This document shows, in pieces, positions 61,570 through 64,000 of a stretch of 64,000 nucleotides of DNA. Source of the DNA: Peribacillus alkalitolerans (GTDB taxonomy: Bacteria > Bacillota > Bacilli > Bacillales > DSM-1321); the NCBI RefSeq assembly GCF_010882125.1, contig NZ_JAAGVZ010000010.1, forward strand, positions 1 through 64,000. Direction: 5' to 3'. Within the stretch, counting starts at the first letter, position 1, and each line of letters starts with the position of its first letter. The position numbers and the translations under genes were made by a program. The notes below the pieces were generated by a model, which searched no databases, was not told where the DNA came from, and saw only the letters and a program-made list of their open reading frames with translations.

Positions 61570-62128
61570 AGAACTGCCCCTCCTGAAACGAAATTTTTAA
61601 TACATTCCTTGCACGATGGAGTCTGGATTTAACCGTATTGGAGTTTAAGTTCAATAATTCGGATATCTCATTGATAGACAACTCTTCATAATAATGTAAG
61701 ATGACAATTTCCCTATATTTAATGGGAAGTATTAACACTTTTTCAAAGATCATTTCTTTTTCTTCTAAATGAATCAATCCGGATTCTGTCGAGGCAGTTC
61801 TTAAAGTCAGGATAGTACCAATGATATCTTTATATAATAGGTTTTTATAAGACCAGCTTTTTATTAAATCTTTGCATTTATTAACTGTAATCCGATAAAG
61901 CCAAGTTTTGTATGAAGCTCTGTTTTGAAAGGCATCTAAGTTTTGAAAGCAGCTGATAAAAACTTCTTGTGATATATCCTCAGCAAATTGGTTCTCTTTT
62001 ACATAAGTGTACGCAAGCCGTATTACCATATCTCCATACTCTTCCATTAACCAAATGAGCTTTTCCTCTCTTGGTAAATGAGTAATTGAAGCAGGAGAAG
62101 GGATGACCTTCATTTTCTTTACTTGCAT
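61562..62128 (-). CDS. ECF-type RNA polymerase sigma factor
   Basis: A 188-residue sigma-70 family factor. Region 2 (about 28-92) includes Y-V-K-E-N-Q-F-A-E-D-I-S-Q-E-V-F and region 4 (about 128-180) includes Y-E-E-L-S-I-N-E-I-S-E-L-L-N-L-N-S-N-T-V-K-S-R-L-H-R-A-R. Start ATG at 62128 after AGAGGAGGATTTAG. It is followed and overlapped by its membrane partner. The stress it answers is unknown. Confidence 0.93.
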   Translation of the reverse strand: MQVKKMKVIPSPASITHLPREEKLIWLMEEYGDMVIRLAYTYVKENQFAEDISQEVFISCFQNLDAFQNRASYKTWLYRITVNKCKDLIKSWSYKNLLYKDIIGTILTLRTASTESGLIHLEEKEMIFEKVLILPIKYREIVILHYYEELSINEISELLNLNSNTVKSRLHRARNVLKISFQEGQFYG

Positions 62129-62418
62129 CTAAATCCTCCTCTCTTTCTCTAACGTTAGACGATGTAGGATGATTTGTGGTTCCGAAAATCCCCAAAAAAG
62201 TAATATATTTATAGAGCTTGAATTCCTTAAAGGTAACTAAACAATACTATTAAACACTTTAAATACTCTAACAGAAAATTCCAAGGGTAAAATTCAACTT
62301 AAAGGAAAATTATTACTTGTAATATGGAAAAATAAGTTGATATAGGATACTAGAGAATATTAAAAAGTTTGTTTGAGAATTTTCGTAAAGATAATTGAAA
62401 GAAGTGGAGGATGGTGTA

Positions 62419-62603
62419 ATGAAAATCTTTCAATTACATTTAAAATGTTATCATCTTGATAAAATGAAGCACATTGGTATCCAACTGAAAGGGGAGCTGA
62501 AGTTCATCCGTTGAAGATAACAGTTTCTGGGGACAATGATAAAACATTTATTCATCCTAACTATCCATATGAATTTATCACTACAGGGATCAATAGTAAT
62601 TAG
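62419..62603 (+). pseudogene. Broken small ORF of unknown family
   Basis: ATG at 62419 after GTGGAGGATG opens a frame that stops at about 62515. A second frame from about 62462 reads N-E-A-H-W-Y-P-T-E-R-G-A-E-V-H-P and continues to a stop at 62603 with sensible protein-like composition. The two are probably one gene broken by a frameshift or deletion near 62460. The rest of 62129-62400 shows no gene. Confidence 0.4.
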
Positions 62604-62607
62604 GTAA

Positions 62608-62640
62608 GAGGGCGACTCATTCGAGTCACCCTTTTTTTTA
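62608..62640. terminator. Terminator, also facing the YueD-like gene
   Basis: AGGGCGACTC pairs with GAGTCACCCT (one mismatch), followed by TTTTTTTT. Confidence 0.88.
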
Positions 62641-62642
62641 GA

Positions 62643-63398
62643 TCAAATTAGCTCATTCACATTATAAACTTTGCCATTCTCAATTTCCTTTTGGAGTAGG
62701 AGATCGAGCATGGCGTTCCCGACAATTTCTGGGCTTCTAAGAGAGCCGTTTTCTTTAAATTGCTGGAATCTCTCTAATTCATGGAAGGACTCCTTTGAAG
62801 AGGAACGGATGGTCCCCTGCATATCAGTGTCCATAATTCCAGGACTGAAAGCGATTATTTTATGAGGTGTCCCGACAGATTCTTGTTCTAATGCTACATT
62901 TTTTGTGAACATATTTAATCCTGCTTTAGCGGAGCAATAAGCGCTCCAGCCGTGTTTGGGGCGCTCGGCTGCTCCTGATGAAACATTTACAACAAAAAGC
63001 TTTGAAGATGAAGATTGAAGCTTACCCAGTATTAGATTAGTGATTAGCATGGGTGCGATTAAATTTACTTCAATACTCATATTTATAGCTTCTTCACGTA
63101 ATTTACCCACAGTGTCAATCGGTTCAATGACACCAGCATTGTTTACAAGATATATAGTTTCGGAATTTAGTTCTAACACGCTATCAGTTATTTCTATATA
63201 TGTGTCCAAGTAGTTTTTTTGATTGGATAGATCACATGGATAGTGCCTGAAAAATAGTCCTTTTTCATTTGCTAGACTTTCAAGTTCGGAATTAGTTGAT
63301 CGTGATGTGGTAATAACTCCAATGCCCTCATTTAGCATTCTTTTTGCAATGGCGGCACCAAGTCCTTTTGATGCACCAGATATAATTGCGATTTTCAT
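62643..63398 (-). CDS. Short-chain dehydrogenase, YueD/benzil reductase-like
   Basis: A 251-residue NADP-dependent SDR: T-G-x-x-x-G-x-G variant S-G-A-S-K-G-L-G near residue 8-14, N-N-A-G near 86-89, Ser near 140 and Tyr-x3-Lys in Y-C-S-A-K. Sequence details resemble the YueD benzil reductase and sepiapterin reductase group, which reduce dicarbonyl compounds. Natural substrate unknown. ATG after GGAGGATAAAG. Confidence 0.9.
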   Translation of the reverse strand: MKIAIISGASKGLGAAIAKRMLNEGIGVITTSRSTNSELESLANEKGLFFRHYPCDLSNQKNYLDTYIEITDSVLELNSETIYLVNNAGVIEPIDTVGKLREEAINMSIEVNLIAPMLITNLILGKLQSSSSKLFVVNVSSGAAERPKHGWSAYCSAKAGLNMFTKNVALEQESVGTPHKIIAFSPGIMDTDMQGTIRSSSKESFHELERFQQFKENGSLRSPEIVGNAMLDLLLQKEIENGKVYNVNELI

Positions 63399-63505
63399 CT
63401 TTATCCTCCATTTTCCGTTGCTCTGTTTTAAATTCTATCATGTTGGAGAAGGGGAATGCGATTTATTGGGAGAAATAGTAAAGATTGATTGTAAGGGGGA
63501 GAATC

Positions 63506-64000
63506 ATGAGAAAAATATATATAGTTGGGCTTCCGAGTTATGCCGGTGCATTGTATGCTGGAACGGAATCTGCCCCAGCTTCTCTAAGAGAAGCTGGTAT
63601 AGTGGAACGATTTGAAGAATTGGGTTTCCAAGTGGTCGATAAAGAGGATCTATTGGAGGGAAAGGATCTCATTAGGCACAATATTAGTCCGATTCGGAAT
63701 TGGCCGTCTCCAAGAAACGTTTGGGAAACTATTGTGGATAACGCGAACGAGATATTTCAAAAAGATTCTTTTACGATCTTGCTTGGTGGGGATTGTAGCA
63801 TAGTAGTAGGATCTTATACTGCTTTTCAAGAGATATATGGTGATAATACCCATTTGTTAGTTATAGATGGACATGTCGATACTGTTGAGCCTGTGTCAGA
63901 TAATTGTATTGGGGCTGCAGCAATGGGCTTATGGTTCTTTTTGAAAGAACAACCGTTTTGGAGTAATAAAAGGCGTATTGATCCTTCTTCCATCAGTGTA
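63506..64000 (+). CDS. Arginase/agmatinase superfamily protein (ureohydrolase), cut by the window end
   Basis: The frame is open from the ATG at 63506 (after AAGGGGGAG) to base 64000, 165 codons, so the C terminus is missing. Motifs: G-G-D-C-S-I near 97-102, where classic arginases have G-G-D-H-S, and I-D-G-H-V-D-T near 121-127, matching the D-A-H-x-D metal motif with Ala changed to Gly. The first manganese-ligand His is therefore Cys. It may hydrolyse a guanidino compound or a related amide; substrate unknown. Confidence 0.8.
   Translation, partial: MRKIYIVGLPSYAGALYAGTESAPASLREAGIVERFEELGFQVVDKEDLLEGKDLIRHNISPIRNWPSPRNVWETIVDNANEIFQKDSFTILLGGDCSIVVGSYTAFQEIYGDNTHLLVIDGHVDTVEPVSDNCIGAAAMGLWFFLKEQPFWSNKRRIDPSSISV

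Overview
The window looks like the chromosome of a low-GC, spore-forming member of the Bacillaceae (Bacillus, Neobacillus or a close relative; species not assignable by eye). The evidence is the 5S rRNA tail followed by a tRNA cluster in the order Asn-Ser-Glu-Val-fMet-Asp-Phe-Thr-Tyr-Trp-His-Gln-Gly-Cys-Leu (the B. subtilis trnD order), a T-box leader, cre-like CcpA sites, YesM/YesN-type two-component pairs, sporulation genes (prkA, yhbH) and frequent TTG/GTG starts with strong GGAGG sites.

Layout. 1-1627: 5S rRNA end and 15 tRNA genes, closed by a terminator. 1812-5461: an alpha/beta hydrolase, then a LacI-type regulator divergent from a MATE-like exporter, with palindromic operators between them. 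5599-19917: a pectin uptake and degradation block (YesM/YesN-like pair, ABC solute-binding protein and two permeases, GH105 unsaturated-uronyl hydrolase, Gfo/Idh oxidoreductase, YesL-like membrane protein, and a 1371-residue secreted PL9-type pectate lyase). 20170-30099: intracellular uronate catabolism (AEC transporter, kdgA, kdgK, kduI, kduD, TIM-barrel epimerase, uxaC, uxaB, uxaA). Together these two blocks take pectin to pyruvate and glyceraldehyde 3-phosphate: unsaturated sugar ends go through GH105, KduI and KduD, saturated galacturonate through UxaC, UxaB and UxaA, and both meet at KDG. Neither ABC system in the window has its own ATPase gene.

30301-40101: a second sugar cassette: ABC permeases and solute-binding protein, a second YesM/YesN-like pair with a short regulator, then a ThuA-like protein, two Gfo/Idh dehydrogenases and a TIM-barrel protein. 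This enzyme set suggests catabolism of a glycoside through a 3-keto intermediate and is the best candidate here for an undescribed pathway. 40214-41146: a truncated NERD gene and an unknown membrane-anchored protein. 41569-48326: a visibly GC-richer 5-oxoproline/D-glutamate operon (IclR regulator, pxpB, pxpC, pxpA, an NRAMP-related transporter without the metal-binding motif, a D-glutamate cyclase family protein, and a nucleobase-type permease), with twin palindromic operators in front.

48327-49846: gene debris (a frameshifted small membrane gene, a broken DinB-like gene), a 56-residue membrane protein behind what looks like an Fnr-activated promoter, and tRNA-Gly(TCC). 49847-60465: core Bacillus genes: a B3/B4 protein, queG, a T-box-controlled second-type methionyl-tRNA synthetase, a YhbB-like amidase, trmL, a CBS protein, prkA (with a sigma-E-like promoter) and yhbH. 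60514-64000: an ECF sigma factor with its membrane partner, a broken small ORF, a YueD-like reductase and a ureohydrolase cut by the window edge. No CRISPR array, insertion sequence, integrase or phage gene was seen, but several families of short intergenic repeats are present.
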